Positions 45,491 through 56,764 of a stretch of 64,000 bases of DNA are shown here, one piece after another. Position numbers and translations under genes: made by a program. This DNA comes from Stictocephala bisonia (taxonomy: Eukaryota; Arthropoda; Insecta; Hemiptera; Membracidae): contig JAQJVL010000245.1 in assembly GCA_035578905.1 (NCBI GenBank), positions 976,001 through 1,040,000 on the forward strand, in the 5' to 3' direction. The notes under the pieces were generated by a model that worked only from the letters and a program-made list of their open reading frames with translations, was not told the DNA's origin and made no database searches. Numbering within the stretch: the first letter of the stretch is position 1; every line of letters starts with the position of its first letter.

Positions 45491-46715
45491 CAACAACCAT
45501 ATGTTGACTTGTATCAACAAACATAAACTAAATTCATTAAATAAAACTGATATAAAAACAATAATACTGGTAACTTATTACACTATTTTGTAAAATTTAC
45601 AACTAGCAATATCTTCTTATTACCCATATATACTAACATTTTCTACGGAAATAAAACAAGTTATAATAACTGAACATCAATAGGAAAACATAAAGCACAA
45701 AATTGCAATAACAAAACGAAATATTAAGAAATTTAATAGAATGAGAAGAAGAAGATTTTCGTCAATGAATTTGATATAAAAAAAGAAGTGCCATAAGACT
45801 TCAAGAAAAATTCATTAATATGTATTTATAAAATTTGGATTGCACAAAACAAAATTAACAATATGATACAAAAATTTCAAAAAAAGCAACAAAATCTCTT
45901 TTTTAATTTGGTCGATCAGACAAAATCATGGAGGGATATGGGAGGAGAGCTTAGGACTTCTCTAAAACATAATTTTTAACCCTTCAATCTGGAGAGTTCA
46001 CCCTCTGGTCCATTTAAAATTTTTAAAAATCTCTAATGTTAATAAATAAATAATAAAATGTTATTTTGGGGGTTGGGGGGAGGGAGGCATAAGGTTGACT
46101 ATACAATTAGCTGATTTTTCAAATCTATAGATCTAGAGTATTATTTTTAGATCCCCCTAAGTATACAGGCTAGGGGCTATTATTTAAAACTAGGGCTAGA
46201 GGTAATTGGAATACTCATATTTTATGTTAACGCTTGCAGTTACGTAAAATTGGTCTTAAATCGGAATAATCTAGGCCATCGAAATTGCTGCTGGCACGCA
46301 ATATTCATCACTAGATATCTTTTAGCTGTGAAACATAGTAATCTGAAGAATGGTTTTAGAAGCTAGTGTGTATTAAAAGTGTATTTTGTCACAAGGACTG
46401 TGTTATTTTAAACTTAACATACATGGCATACAATTATCTTAGTCTAGTTCGTCAAGTTTTATATTTTTTAATCGATGTAAGATATCTTCAGAAGACGTCC
46501 TGGTGAACATTTTTATCTGTAATAGGTAATTTATTCTGTTGAATCGGTAGAGTACATACTGTAAACAAAATACTAAAAAGAGCAATATATGATTTATTAG
46601 CCTATTAAAAAATGATTACAAATTAAATAATGATAAATTACCACATTAAGAGTAATGTTAGTATCATTTTATTCAATACAACAATTCAAAGCATTTAAGA
46701 GTAAGTATATATATT

Positions 46716-46780
<65 letters not shown>

Positions 46781-47357
46781 GCCAGTAATTAACCTTTCAA
46801 CAACTTTTGGATCTATCAGTTAAAACTTATCAAAAAGTTTTGGAAGGCTAATGACTGACGTTAGAATATTTATATTGTAAATTCAACTTCAAGTGTTGGA
46901 AATTTCCAAAAATATTACCAATAATTATAATTAAAACGATCAAAATAACTACCACTCTTTGGACTTTTGATTTATTTATATTGTAGGATATTTAAATTGA
47001 GAGCAACATTAGGTGAAAATTCATCCCAATAAATAGTATAAAAATAAATTCATTATAAATCCCAAATTTTAAAATTAAGAATAAAATTATTTGAGTACAT
47101 TAAAGTCTTTGTATTTGAAAGTAAAATGCGGGATAAAAATATAGTTGAATAAGTGGCAATTGCAAACAAAAGCAGGTTATCAATAGTCAATGAAATTAGA
47201 GGTGAAATTACAAAAAAAGAGAACAAAATTCAAATTGGCACATGCATTATTATCATAGTGAAATGCATGTATAATTATCGTGTATCATTAATGTATGTAA
47301 TTGGTATATAATGACAGCCACCCTTTAAAGGACCATCAAGATAAAGTACCTAACGGT
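45491..47357. other. AT-rich stretch with simple repeats
   Basis: Contains a G-rich run at 46066-46087 and the (TA)n tract at 46717-46779. No gene recognised. Confidence 0.5.
46717..46779. repeat. (TA)n microsatellite, about 31 units
   Basis: Uninterrupted ta dinucleotides, ending at 'atacgcc'. Confidence 0.95.
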
Positions 47358-47560
47358 ATTAGCTTTATGGCGCTGAACTTTAAACTCAAAATTACCTGTA
47401 ATAAATGCATTATTCATAATAGATTCGTAAATCAAATTAAACGCAACTAGCTTTGTTTATTAGCTTTATGGAGCTAAACTTTAAACTCAAAATTACCTGT
47501 AATAAATACATTATTCATAATAGATTCGTAAATCAAATTAAACGCAACTAGCTTTGTTTT
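47358..47560 (+). repeat. Recent tandem duplication, 101-bp unit x2
   Basis: 'attagctttatgg' starts at 47358 and again at 47459. The two copies differ at only about four positions, so the duplication is young. Confidence 0.92.
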
Positions 47561-47699
47561 TAAAGAAATATTATTAAATTTACATTCCTATCTTTAAATT
47601 AATAATGAAAGGTTTTTAGACCTCACTAGTGGTCCAATTTATTATTAACATAAAGTTTATTTCGTCAACAATCATTGAAGCAATTAATATTTGATTACT
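47561..47699. other. Short AT-rich gap
   Basis: Nothing recognised. Confidence 0.4.
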
Positions 47700-48130
47700 T
47701 GTCTTCACAAGTGGCGCAGCGATGTAACCAGCTACTTGGGGTCAAAGTTTAGTGTATATTGTAGGCGATAGGTTCTATACTCGGTGCTCGTGATACCGAT
47801 CAATGGTTTCCATCGACGTGAACACTACAAGAGAAGTCTGGAGTGTCCATTTTGGATGGTAGTGAGGGTTTAGATGTTGTGTGGGGGACAGAACTAAGTG
47901 TCAGGCTTGTTAGATAGCTGAACATCAGACCAACACTACGTGGTTCGGATTCAAGGTAAAGCTGCAGCTACTTAGCTGCCCTGGCTATTGGGTTATTAGT
48001 AAATATCTCTATCTGAAGAACAGTTAACCTTAGTTAGTAACAATGACTACTCTCGTTCATCTACACTCATCACTCTCTTTCGTCCGTCATACTCGACCAT
48101 GTCTTGACGATCGGCGTCTTAATAATGATT
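47700..48130 (+). repeat. Family A repeat, the most complete copy
   Basis: It runs from 'gtggcgcagcgatgtaacca' and 'ctacttggggtcaaag' through 'tggtttccatcgacgtgaac', 'gatgttgtgtgggggacaga', 'ctacgtggttcggattca', 'gccctggctattgggttatt' and 'gttaaccttagttagtaaca', and ends near 'gatcggcgtcttaataatg'. Total length is about 430 bases. It has pol III A-box-like and B-box-like strings, but about 240 bases apart and therefore not a standard tRNA-derived SINE. Confidence 0.85.
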
Positions 48131-48239
48131 AAAACGAAATTAAGAGATGCTTGCAGTACTATCCAATGTTTCTATCAACTAAAAGTAAGGGATAACTAGG
48201 GTTTATTTTTTATACATATTTGCATTTCTACAAACATTA

Positions 48240-48375
48240 CACTATTAGAGAAGTGTAGGGTGTCCATGTAGGGTCGGATGCTGTTTAAGGAAAGTAACTG
48301 AATATCAGGCTTGTCTATTAGCTGGAAATCTGACCAATACTACTTGGTTCAGATTCCACGTAAAGTAACAATAAA
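48240..48375 (+). repeat. Family A repeat, internal fragment
   Basis: 'gggtgtccatgtaggg', 'caggcttgtctattagctgg' and 'acttggttcagattccacgt' match the middle of the family. Confidence 0.75.
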
Positions 48376-48990
48376 GATGATAACAATAAAGATAACAATA
48401 AAGAAGTAATCAGCGTACGTAGATTTTAAGAATTTATACATGAATGTCTCATTTTACTTTAATATTTAGTAGTAATTCTTTACTCATTAGATGCTTCATA
48501 ATTTATAAAAAAAATCATAGGAATTTACTATGTTAATTGATTTTGTAAACCAAGGTTTATAGTCCTCAGGACCATGGAATAGGGCTTTTGTACTTATGAC
48601 TTCTTTACTACGTAAAGCACAACAAAGTTAAGGCATTCAGGATGTCTGTTCAGCTTACAATGGGTGCAGTAAACATTTAATTGGATAACAATTTTGAATA
48701 CTTAAAATTGCAAATTGATATTAAATTATTGATAATATTTCAATTTTTTTTTAATTATTTGTTTGATCCACATTCACATGTGTTTTAATAGAACATTTTC
48801 ATATTAGTAAACATGGAATTGTAACACTGAGTACAAACAAATGAATTGTTTAGTATGTATCATATTTTTTTCTACATATATTTTCCTAAATTATATATTT
48901 AATTTTAATAATTTTGCCATCATAAAATGTGTGGCTATTTATTGTTCATTATTAAGTGCTTCAATAATATTTGCAGCATAATGTTGTGTT
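48376..48990. other. AT-rich stretch, no feature recognised
   Basis: A short 'gataacaataaa' tandem lies at 48366-48405. Otherwise nothing. Confidence 0.5.
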
Positions 48991-48999
48991 GTTGTTGAG

Positions 49000-49335
49000 G
49001 TGTGCGTAAGCAGGTGGAGGGCCGTTATCACTGTACGTGTATGGGCGGGTGGGTGGGTCAATACCACTGTACGTGTGTGGATGGGCGGGAGGGCCGTTAT
49101 CACTGTACGTGTATGGGTGGGCAGGAAGGTCGTTACCACTGTACGTATATTGGTACAGAAGACATATAAGTACGGTGGTATTGACCCACCTGCCCAATCA
49201 TACACGTACAGTGGTATTAACCCGCCCGCCCACCGATACACGTACAAGTTCTTATACACTTGTAGTTCCGATACAATACACGTTCTTATTGACCCACCCG
49301 CCCACCCATACACGTACAATGGAATTGAATGGCAC
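49000..49335. repeat. Palindromic G/C-rich minisatellite with G-quadruplex motif
   Basis: Units of about 45 bases, 'ccactgtacgtgtatgggcg' followed by 'ggtgggtgggtcaata', occur about three times forward (49030-49150) and about three times reverse-complemented (49175-49325, 'cccacccgcccacccataca' type). The whole can fold into a large hairpin. GGGCGGGTGGGTGGG at 49043-49057 fits a tight four-tract G-quadruplex. The four overlapping long ORFs on both strands are products of the repeat. Related sequence lies at 17300-17475 and 23290-23480. Confidence 0.85.
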
Positions 49336-49544
49336 AACAGTGCTACAAAAAGTTTATGCAGATTTTTTATATACGTTATTTTACGATAAATACATATTTT
49401 GTTGCTGTTGTTGTTATTGTTGTTAGATCTCTTATTATATTGAGTGCTGTCCTCAAATTATCTATATAATTTTTTGCGTATATCATTACATTAACATGTC
49501 ATTTGTGTTTGTATTATACAAAACCGTTAAATCAGATACGTGCA
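49336..49544. other. AT-rich stretch with (TGT)n
   Basis: Contains a 'gttgctgttgttgttattgt' tract at 49400-49424. Otherwise nothing. Confidence 0.5.
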
Positions 49545-51290
49545 CATGTTGGCCTTAATCAAAACACCAATCAAGTCGAGATAGGACTTGACTTATTGAA
49601 TGTCGATTGATTGAGTTGCCATCTACTACCACTTAGGGAGGGGAGGGGTGAAGTACATTTCCTGTTTCAAAATACTACGGCTATAATAAACCATTTATTA
49701 TTATGTATAAGATTTAAAATAATTTATTACTTATCTAAATGTAACATAATACACAAACGATGAACCACGATATCTCCGGTACCATTGAAAAGATTGTGAT
49801 TAATTTTTAGGGAAGTTAGATTTTATAAAAAAGAAACCCAATAAGATAATATTTCTCAAAATTATACTCCTAAGGGGTAGATACAGGCAAAAAAATAGTT
49901 TTTCCAATAGAGTGACATTGGAACTAAATTAAATTAGTAATTTATTTCAAACAGCTGATAAAAAAACTATAAACATGACACAAACGATTGTATGGTTTGG
50001 TTTTTACTGTGAAGGTAATTTATAGTAACTCTGGTATGATTAAACTATTCTAAATCCACATAAAGTAGACTTATAGGGTGTATTACTCTACAAAACTTCG
50101 TTTATCAGGAGAACGGCAGACTGAAGTTCGGATATGCGAGCGTAGAGAACCACTCCGTAGCGAAGCAAAGGCTGTCAGCTAGTTAATCAGCTAGTTACAG
50201 TCTTTTATAATACAGTTATAAACATTTTATCTATGAGGTTATTTGAATGAACTTTTAAATTTGTAAATGCAGTCATCCTCCACCAAATTATAATTTCAAA
50301 ATTATGTTAATTGTTTCATATAAAATAACTAATTAGTAAAAGTTTATTTTACTAGATAGTAAACCAAGTACTCATAAACTACAGTTACATAATTTAAATG
50401 AACACATAAAGTTCTACTAAAACAGTTAGTTCTTGTAAAATAATAACAGAAAACAAAATATTAGTTTTTTGTAAGACGATACTTAGGTTATCATTTATTT
50501 TGTGTAATTAATACATGACATGTTTCCTGTATAGCTTAACGATTTATACCTTCGACCAACGGTAATGCATTACTTTATTCGAAGCGATACTACAACTGTT
50601 ATTTAACCAATAGAATCCCAATTTTGTTTGACACAGTTGACCGTTGACAGGGAAGCTTCACTGTATGTTTTTACACTTATATTGGTATATTTTAGAGGTT
50701 TGTCGTTTCTCACTACAATTTCTTGAACAAAATATTTAGGGACAAAAATTCTGCGGACACCGATTGCAATTTGTACTAGTTATTAAAACTACCAATCACT
50801 TAGTTTCAAATATTAGTTGAAGCTTATAAATACCAACCAGGCGAAATTGAGAATTGTTCAATATATTTATATATTACTTTATACAAATAGAACATTTTAT
50901 TTACTTCTTTTATATATTTTTTACTTTATTTTAGGTTCATTAACAACCCAAAGTTATATTATTGTAATAGATAACACTTATCAGTTATATTTTTATCTTT
51001 GTACTCTATCATCATAAATTAAATGATATATTAATAAAATTAGTAATACAATTTAGGCCTATTTGTATTTGTGGAGATTCACTCGATTTCTGTTTACCAA
51101 GAAAATCTGTAGAGATTAATTGATAAACGGTATTCACATCAAACTGTGAGCGAATCCTCAATAATTTGATGTGGAAAGTCCAATGATTTCTGTAATCTAC
51201 CAGTGATTAGTGCGATTCGTGTATGTGTAAATAAACCCTCTGACTGCCACGTAATTGATTTTGTAATTACGAAAATCAAATTATTAATTA
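49545..51290 (+). repeat. Interspersed repeat family C, long copy 2
   Basis: Inverted partner of 14290-16445. Blocks: 'ccttaatcaaaacaccaatc' and 'aagtcgagataggacttgac' (49553-49592), 'aggggtgaagtacatttcct', 'caaacagctgata' (49947), 'gtagagaaccactcc' (50141), 'acatgacatgtttcctgta' (50514), the hairpin at 51134-51175, and 'cacgtaattgattttgtaat' (51248). Inside, 'gctgtcagctagtt' (50170-50183) looks like a Helitron-type end (CTAG then T), with 'cagctagtta' repeated right after. The class is unresolved. The ORF at 50817-51017 is AT-rich chance sequence. Confidence 0.7.
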
Positions 51291-52599
51291 ACTTAGAAAC
51301 AATTCTTAAAAAACCACCCTGATGTATTTCATGAAATATTTTTTTTATAAAAAAATTTTAGTGCCAGCTTAAAGCACAAAATATTCTATCCTACCAGAAA
51401 ATGTTTTAACACACAAAAAACAAAGTTCTTAAACTTCCTGTGTTTTTAAATATGTTTACACTTTCATTTCGTTTTTTCTTTTAACCCTAACACTTCATAG
51501 AGAACTAAATGTTTTGTTTGATTCAAACCAACCCTGTTAAACTATTAAACGTTGTATTGTATTTCATGCCTGTAAATATATGTTTTTATCAATAAGATTT
51601 TTTTTATTTTAAATAATTGGTTTTTTATTTTAATTTAACGTGTTTCGGATTCCACGTAAAGCTGTAGGTCCCTTAATTGTCCTGATCATAATATGCAATG
51701 AATAAAATCAGTATATGATGTATATTACTTTGCTACTTTTTTAGTATCCCAAATTTATATTATCCCAAGGCATTTTTAAAATAAATATTTAACCATACTT
51801 AGGACCCAAACATATAAATAAAATAATAATGGTATATGGGTTGTGATCATAATTTTTTTACTTAAATATTTTGGCCCCTAAAACTACTTTTAATCTTTAT
51901 AAAATATGTAGTATAATTATTTTTTACGATACCAAATATATATTAAGTAACTAATTATTTTCTGATTTTATGCATTGCATATTTTAGTCTTGAAAAATTA
52001 CATAAAAACCAAAATTATGAGAAAATAAATACTCAATTTAGTAATGTTTGCATGTATAAATAATATGGAACATTAATCATTGAATTTATTACTAAAATAT
52101 ACAAATATTTTTCAAGCTAATAGCAAAAAAATTCAGGTAAAGTTAACAAGAAAAATAAAAAAAAAATCCAGTCTCAATTAATATTTACTAGGAGTAGTTT
52201 GTTACTGAATTCCAAATATTTAATTTACGTCAAGTGTTTCTGTGATGTGGGAAGTCCCTACTCAATGAGACGAGTCTTGTGAAAGGGGTTGTGGAAGCCG
52301 AGGTGGGATCTCATTAAATGGAAGCTCTCATTTGGATCTCAAGAGCCGAAATCGCTTTACCTAACCACTGAAATCTGTCACCTCGTAAATTTGTACCACG
52401 TTTTAACGAAACATGCACTTATCCTTGTGGTAGCTAGGTGTATTCTTAAATACATCTTAACAGAATGTATACGGTATACATTTGTGAATAAGTAGACGTA
52501 ATAAATAAACATTGTAATTAGACAACAAATTTAATGACTTTCAAAATAATTAAAATAATCCAATATATTTCATGATACTTTATTTTCACTATTAATTAC
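51291..52599. other. AT-rich stretch with a family A fragment
   Basis: 51640-51695 ('gtttcggattccacgtaaag', 'ctgtaggtcccttaattgtc') is a family A scrap in forward orientation. 52225-52495 is less AT-rich; its 68-aa ORF has no recognised domain. Confidence 0.5.
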
Positions 52600-52700
52600 T
52601 ACGCCACCTATCGTAGACGTATTGGTGTAAGGGACGAATGGTCGTGATGAATGAGCTCAATCATTGTTACTAAGGTTGACCTATCCTTAAGAATGAATAC
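52600..52700 (-). repeat. Family A repeat, end fragment
   Basis: 'gatgaatgagctcaatcatt', 'gttactaaggttgacc' and 'ccttaagaa' match the end of reverse-oriented copies. Confidence 0.55.
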
Positions 52701-52739
52701 ACACATATAAGAAGTGAAAAGCCAAAGTCATGACTACTT

Positions 52740-52975
52740 TTTTATAATTTTGCTAGCTTGACGCGGCCACCGCTAGGTCGAGCTTGTTGCGCGGCAGCTT
52801 GGAGTGAGACGGAGAATGACAGAGAGGCCGTACGGCTGGCTGAACTGGAGAGAGAGGAGGGGGGAAAGAAATTGCGGGCAAGGGTTTGGGTTGGAAGAGG
52901 GGTACGTGTCAGAAATTCTTCACTGTTTATTGGCAGCCGCAGTAAAGTAGTTTCATCTTCTAAATGACGTTGACT
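52740..52975. other. GC- and CpG-rich island, possible promoter or 5' exon
   Basis: About 230 bases with many CpG dinucleotides ('gacgcggccaccgctaggtcg', 'gttgcgcggcagc', 'ggccgtacggctggc'), abruptly different from the AT-rich surroundings. One plus-strand frame is open (52758-52967) and gives an Arg/Glu-rich 69-residue peptide starting MTRPPLGRACCAAAW. It shows no known domain. 'attggcagccgcagt' at its end is partly inverted at 53340-53356 ('gccgctgccaataact'), about 410 bases on. It could be a CpG-rich transposon end instead. Confidence 0.35.
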
Positions 52976-53645
52976 ATTACCCTATATATTATCGCTTTTT
53001 ATTTATGTGTATTCATTGTCTTTATAGAGCAATTTATTTGCAGCTCGTAGCCAGGCAATTATCAGAACTACAGATTTACATGAAATTCTAACATATTTTC
53101 TGGTGGTGTATATTTAACAATGTTGATGTTAAAAATAAAAAAGATTAATAAAATATTTCAAATTTAACTATAATGACTCTTAAAATTATTTACTATAAAT
53201 AATAAAAATACTGGATGTATTTCAAACCGTAAGTTTTACGGACGTAACGGTATTAACAGTTAAACCTAACATTCTGGTCATCATTAGGTTTCCTCTACCG
53301 ATATGAAAGGATTTGTTTTTTATGGGAGAAAACAGGAGGGCCGCTGCCAATAACTGTTTGTCAACAAATCTGAACGTCCCGATCACAAAGTATATTTGTC
53401 ACTTTGCGATAGCAAAACGGTTTTTATGTGCTTTTAACATTTCTACGTTACAATTTTAATTTGGTTGGATAAATTTTACAACCAAATTTCTTTTATGCTG
53501 TTTTATTCATTCGTTTTAAATTTTATGAATAACAATTATTTAATTTATTTAATTAAATACATGATTAGATTGTTGAATAATTTAATTTATATAATGAAAT
53601 CATAAGATATATGAAGGTTGTCTTAACTATTCTCTTAGATTTTTA
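52976..53645. other. AT-rich stretch, no feature recognised
   Basis: Nothing beyond the inverted scrap at 53340-53356. Confidence 0.4.
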
Positions 53646-53820
53646 TTATTTTATGTATGGAAGTTATAACGGTCATAGGAATGTAGGATGAGTTTGGATG
53701 AACTGTGAAGTCTAGTTACTAACTATGTTTGAATATGCTTGGAAATGGTAATTTATTTTTAACAGCCAAGAGAACTAAGATACCTACATCTTTATGTGGA
53801 ACCCGAACCAAGATGTTCAA
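53646..53820 (-). repeat. Family A repeat, partial copy
   Basis: 'atgaactgtgaagtctagtt', 'actaactatgtttg', 'ccaagagaactaagatacct' and 'tttatgtggaacccgaacca' align with the reverse copies. Confidence 0.65.
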
Positions 53821-56210
53821 AAAAATCTATACCGTAGAATTTTATAAATAATAAATTATTAGTTTTTTTTATCATAGTTATGTAACATAATACGTTTATG
53901 AAATGTGTTATCAATCAATATTAAAGTGCACCAATAATGACAATTCTTTAGTCTTCCTCCATAAAATATTCGTAAGATTGTAGTCTAGTGTTTTTTAACA
54001 TCATTTATTAAGTCTTCCAGTATAACGCCCTACAGCCTAAATATTTTAAATCAGCTGATCCATCCATGACACTATTTAGATCGATAAATATAAGATTTTT
54101 TCATTATTGTATCAAATCTAGACTAAGAGTGGTTTATAGACCAGCAGCCTTTGTAAGTTTACAACAAAAATATTGCCTTCTTACAACTTAAGTGGCACAA
54201 TTACGGCGATAAAGCGTAATTAATACCCCAACACGTTGCTATTATATTTAATTATTGTCGCATGATAAAGTACCGAACTTGTTATGCGAGCTTTTCTTGC
54301 TTATGAAAGATAAGCACGCATATACATAAAAAATACAATGATTTAAATCAATGAAAGTATTGTAGATAAATCCCAGAAATATACAGATTTTGTTGTTTAA
54401 CATTCTAGAAAGGTATTATATATGAACTTAAAAATCAAATATTTGAAATATAACATATTGAAATGTCTTCATGATTTCCCTAATTCATTTTAAATGATTA
54501 AAATCCATAAAAATGTTTTAAAAAACCTCGAATTACTCGAGAGAATATTTTATATTCTCTTAAAAGTTTCATGTACTTTCAACTACCACGAAACCCCCTG
54601 CATAAAAACCAACATTATAAGGAAGGTTTTAGTGAATTAGTGATTTTCTTTACCTATAGTAAAATGAAACATTATAGAAATTATTGTATTTCTTATAAAA
54701 ATATAGAATACATTTATTCAGAAAATCTTCCATAACTGTGGCTCCGTAAAGTAAAAAAACATATTTGTTAGTGGGGTCAACACAATTATAACATACAAAA
54801 GTTTTGTATGCATACTTATACGTTAAATACATGTATCAAACAATATATTAAACTTAAAGAAAATGTTATCATTAATACTAGCATAAACGATGGCAACAAT
54901 ATAATGGGCCAGAAGCAAATCGATTAATATTTCATAAATGAAAACATCTAGTGTTCTACATAGCTTGATTTTTCCGAATATGGTGGCTTTAAAACATTTT
55001 ATTACAAACTTGTAGAGCTGATAAACCTCTCCCTAACTTAAAAATAGGTTTTGTCAGTTATGTGTGATTTTCAACTCCGACTCGAAAATTGCTTTAACTA
55101 GCAAGTTCAGTATCAGCCTCAGCTATAAGTTCTAAATGTCTTTATGTTCTGTATAAGTGAAAACACAAATAATATTGTTAAACATATCCATATAAAAATA
55201 AAGAGCAACGCAAACAGACATTTGTCATTTTATTTACGTCACCACTTTTTGCCAAGCACTCTGTTTGAATTGCTCTCACTAGAGGCCCTGATGGAATAAA
55301 TTATATAAAGAATTCATAGGCAATTATATTAGTGTACCCTGCCAAGGTAGATGGTGGCATGACTAAAGCACCCCATTAGTATAATGACGTCACCAGCCGA
55401 GCGTGCCGCCCCTGGCTGCAGGACCAGGATTGTAAGGGCTAGAATGTAAAATGACGAGTATTTTTTATTATTTATTCTCGTTAAATTATTTTGTCAAAGA
55501 TTTTTAAACATATTTCAATTCTATTTCCATTTTGCTTTAAGATAAATTTACCAATTTTTTATTTGATTTTTTTACTATATTGACATCAAACCTTTTTAAC
55601 ATAAAACAGAACTACTTAGTTAATACTAAAAAAATTAATGGTGTAATAAAATATGGTTCCAAAAACAACTTTACTAACTTTAGTAAAAATATAATACAAC
55701 GAGTTATAGAGATATATAAACGCCACAGTAAAAGTTTATATTCACAAACTAAACTCCCAGACATTATCCAGGATTAAGAGCAGTTTCCTGTCCTCCAGCG
55801 AACACATGCATTGACAAAGTCAGTGTAAGTGTAATCCCCAAAGTTCATTCAATCATTGAAAGGCCATATGAACTTGCGAGTGAAGTTTTAAATAATAACA
55901 AAAATATATATTCTATTCTCTTGCCAAATGCTTTATTTTTTACGAAAGTCTGAACTACGTATTTAAGGGAGGTTGACATTTTTTTCATTGTGTGTCTTAG
56001 TCAATTATAAATTTTACAATTGTAAAATTATTTTTACAATAAGGTATCATATATTTATTGTGCTGTTTAAGTTCTCTATGCAAGAGTAAACATATATTAT
56101 ACTAAAACAACAAAAATAGTGTTTTACAAAGAACAAATAAAAATACTGTGAATGTAAAACACCCTTAAGTCATGCTAGGTTATAAGATAGGTAACAACAT
56201 TTCCATTTCC
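53821..56210. other. Long AT-rich stretch with one CRE-like site
   Basis: Mostly featureless. A short GC-richer patch (55330-55440) holds TGACGTCA at 55385-55392, a perfect CRE/ATF-type palindrome, followed by 'gccgagcgtgccgcccctgg'. No transcript evidence is available. The ORF at 55580-55777 is AT-driven (Asn/Lys/Ile) and unsupported. Confidence 0.4.
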
Positions 56211-56390
56211 ATATTGACGCAGACGTTATTGATATATGGGCTTTTATTAACGCCAAATGTGCTGTAAATATTATCATTTCAGTACAGCGCACTTTGTAGT
56301 TATCAGCATTTTGGGCTTAACTGGCATCAGCATTTTGGATGCGTAACTGGCAATAGTCAATGCATCAGTGATTTATTTTGTTATAAAAAG
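56211..56390 (+). repeat. Direct repeat flanking the satellite array, left copy
   Basis: Shares with 62612-62801 the strings 'gggcttttatt', 'cagtacagcgcacttt' / 'cagcacagcgcacttc', 'agc.ttaactggcatcagc', 'ttttgg' and 'gcatcagtga'. Roughly 75-80% alike by eye. Internally 'atcagcattttgg' plus 'taactggc' is itself tandemly doubled. Confidence 0.75.
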
Positions 56391-56764
56391 CACGGTCATT
56401 AGACAATTTCGTTTAGTTTCCATACAATAGTCTTGATTTTCCTTCAATAGCTACCAACTATAAAACTATAAATAGTTTATATAAGTATTTTAAGCAACTG
56501 TAATTTAAAATGCCATAAAATATATTTTTAAAATATTTGTTTGTTTACTTGGATTAAATTCTACTGAACATTATTTTGAATGGTAGTTCTGGTATATTTA
56601 GAGCCTTTTTTTAATTGTATTTACATAGACGAAACCTTTATGAGTAATGTAACGATGAATTACTATGACATGTAGAAAAAACAAGACAGACAATGATTTT
56701 AAAGCTGGCTATAAAGTAGGTTCTTCGCGGATTCACTTTGCTATAAGACGATTTTGGATTATTG
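56391..56764. other. AT-rich stretch before the satellite
   Basis: Nothing recognised. Confidence 0.4.

Noticed and set aside
46062..46090. Second G-quadruplex at the 'tgggggttggggggagggagg' run
   Set aside because: Only three runs of three or more G with proper loops, so the four-tract rule is not met without splitting a run.
48939..49426. Four overlapping 78-132-residue ORFs on both strands
   Set aside because: They mirror the palindromic minisatellite units and share no known domain.
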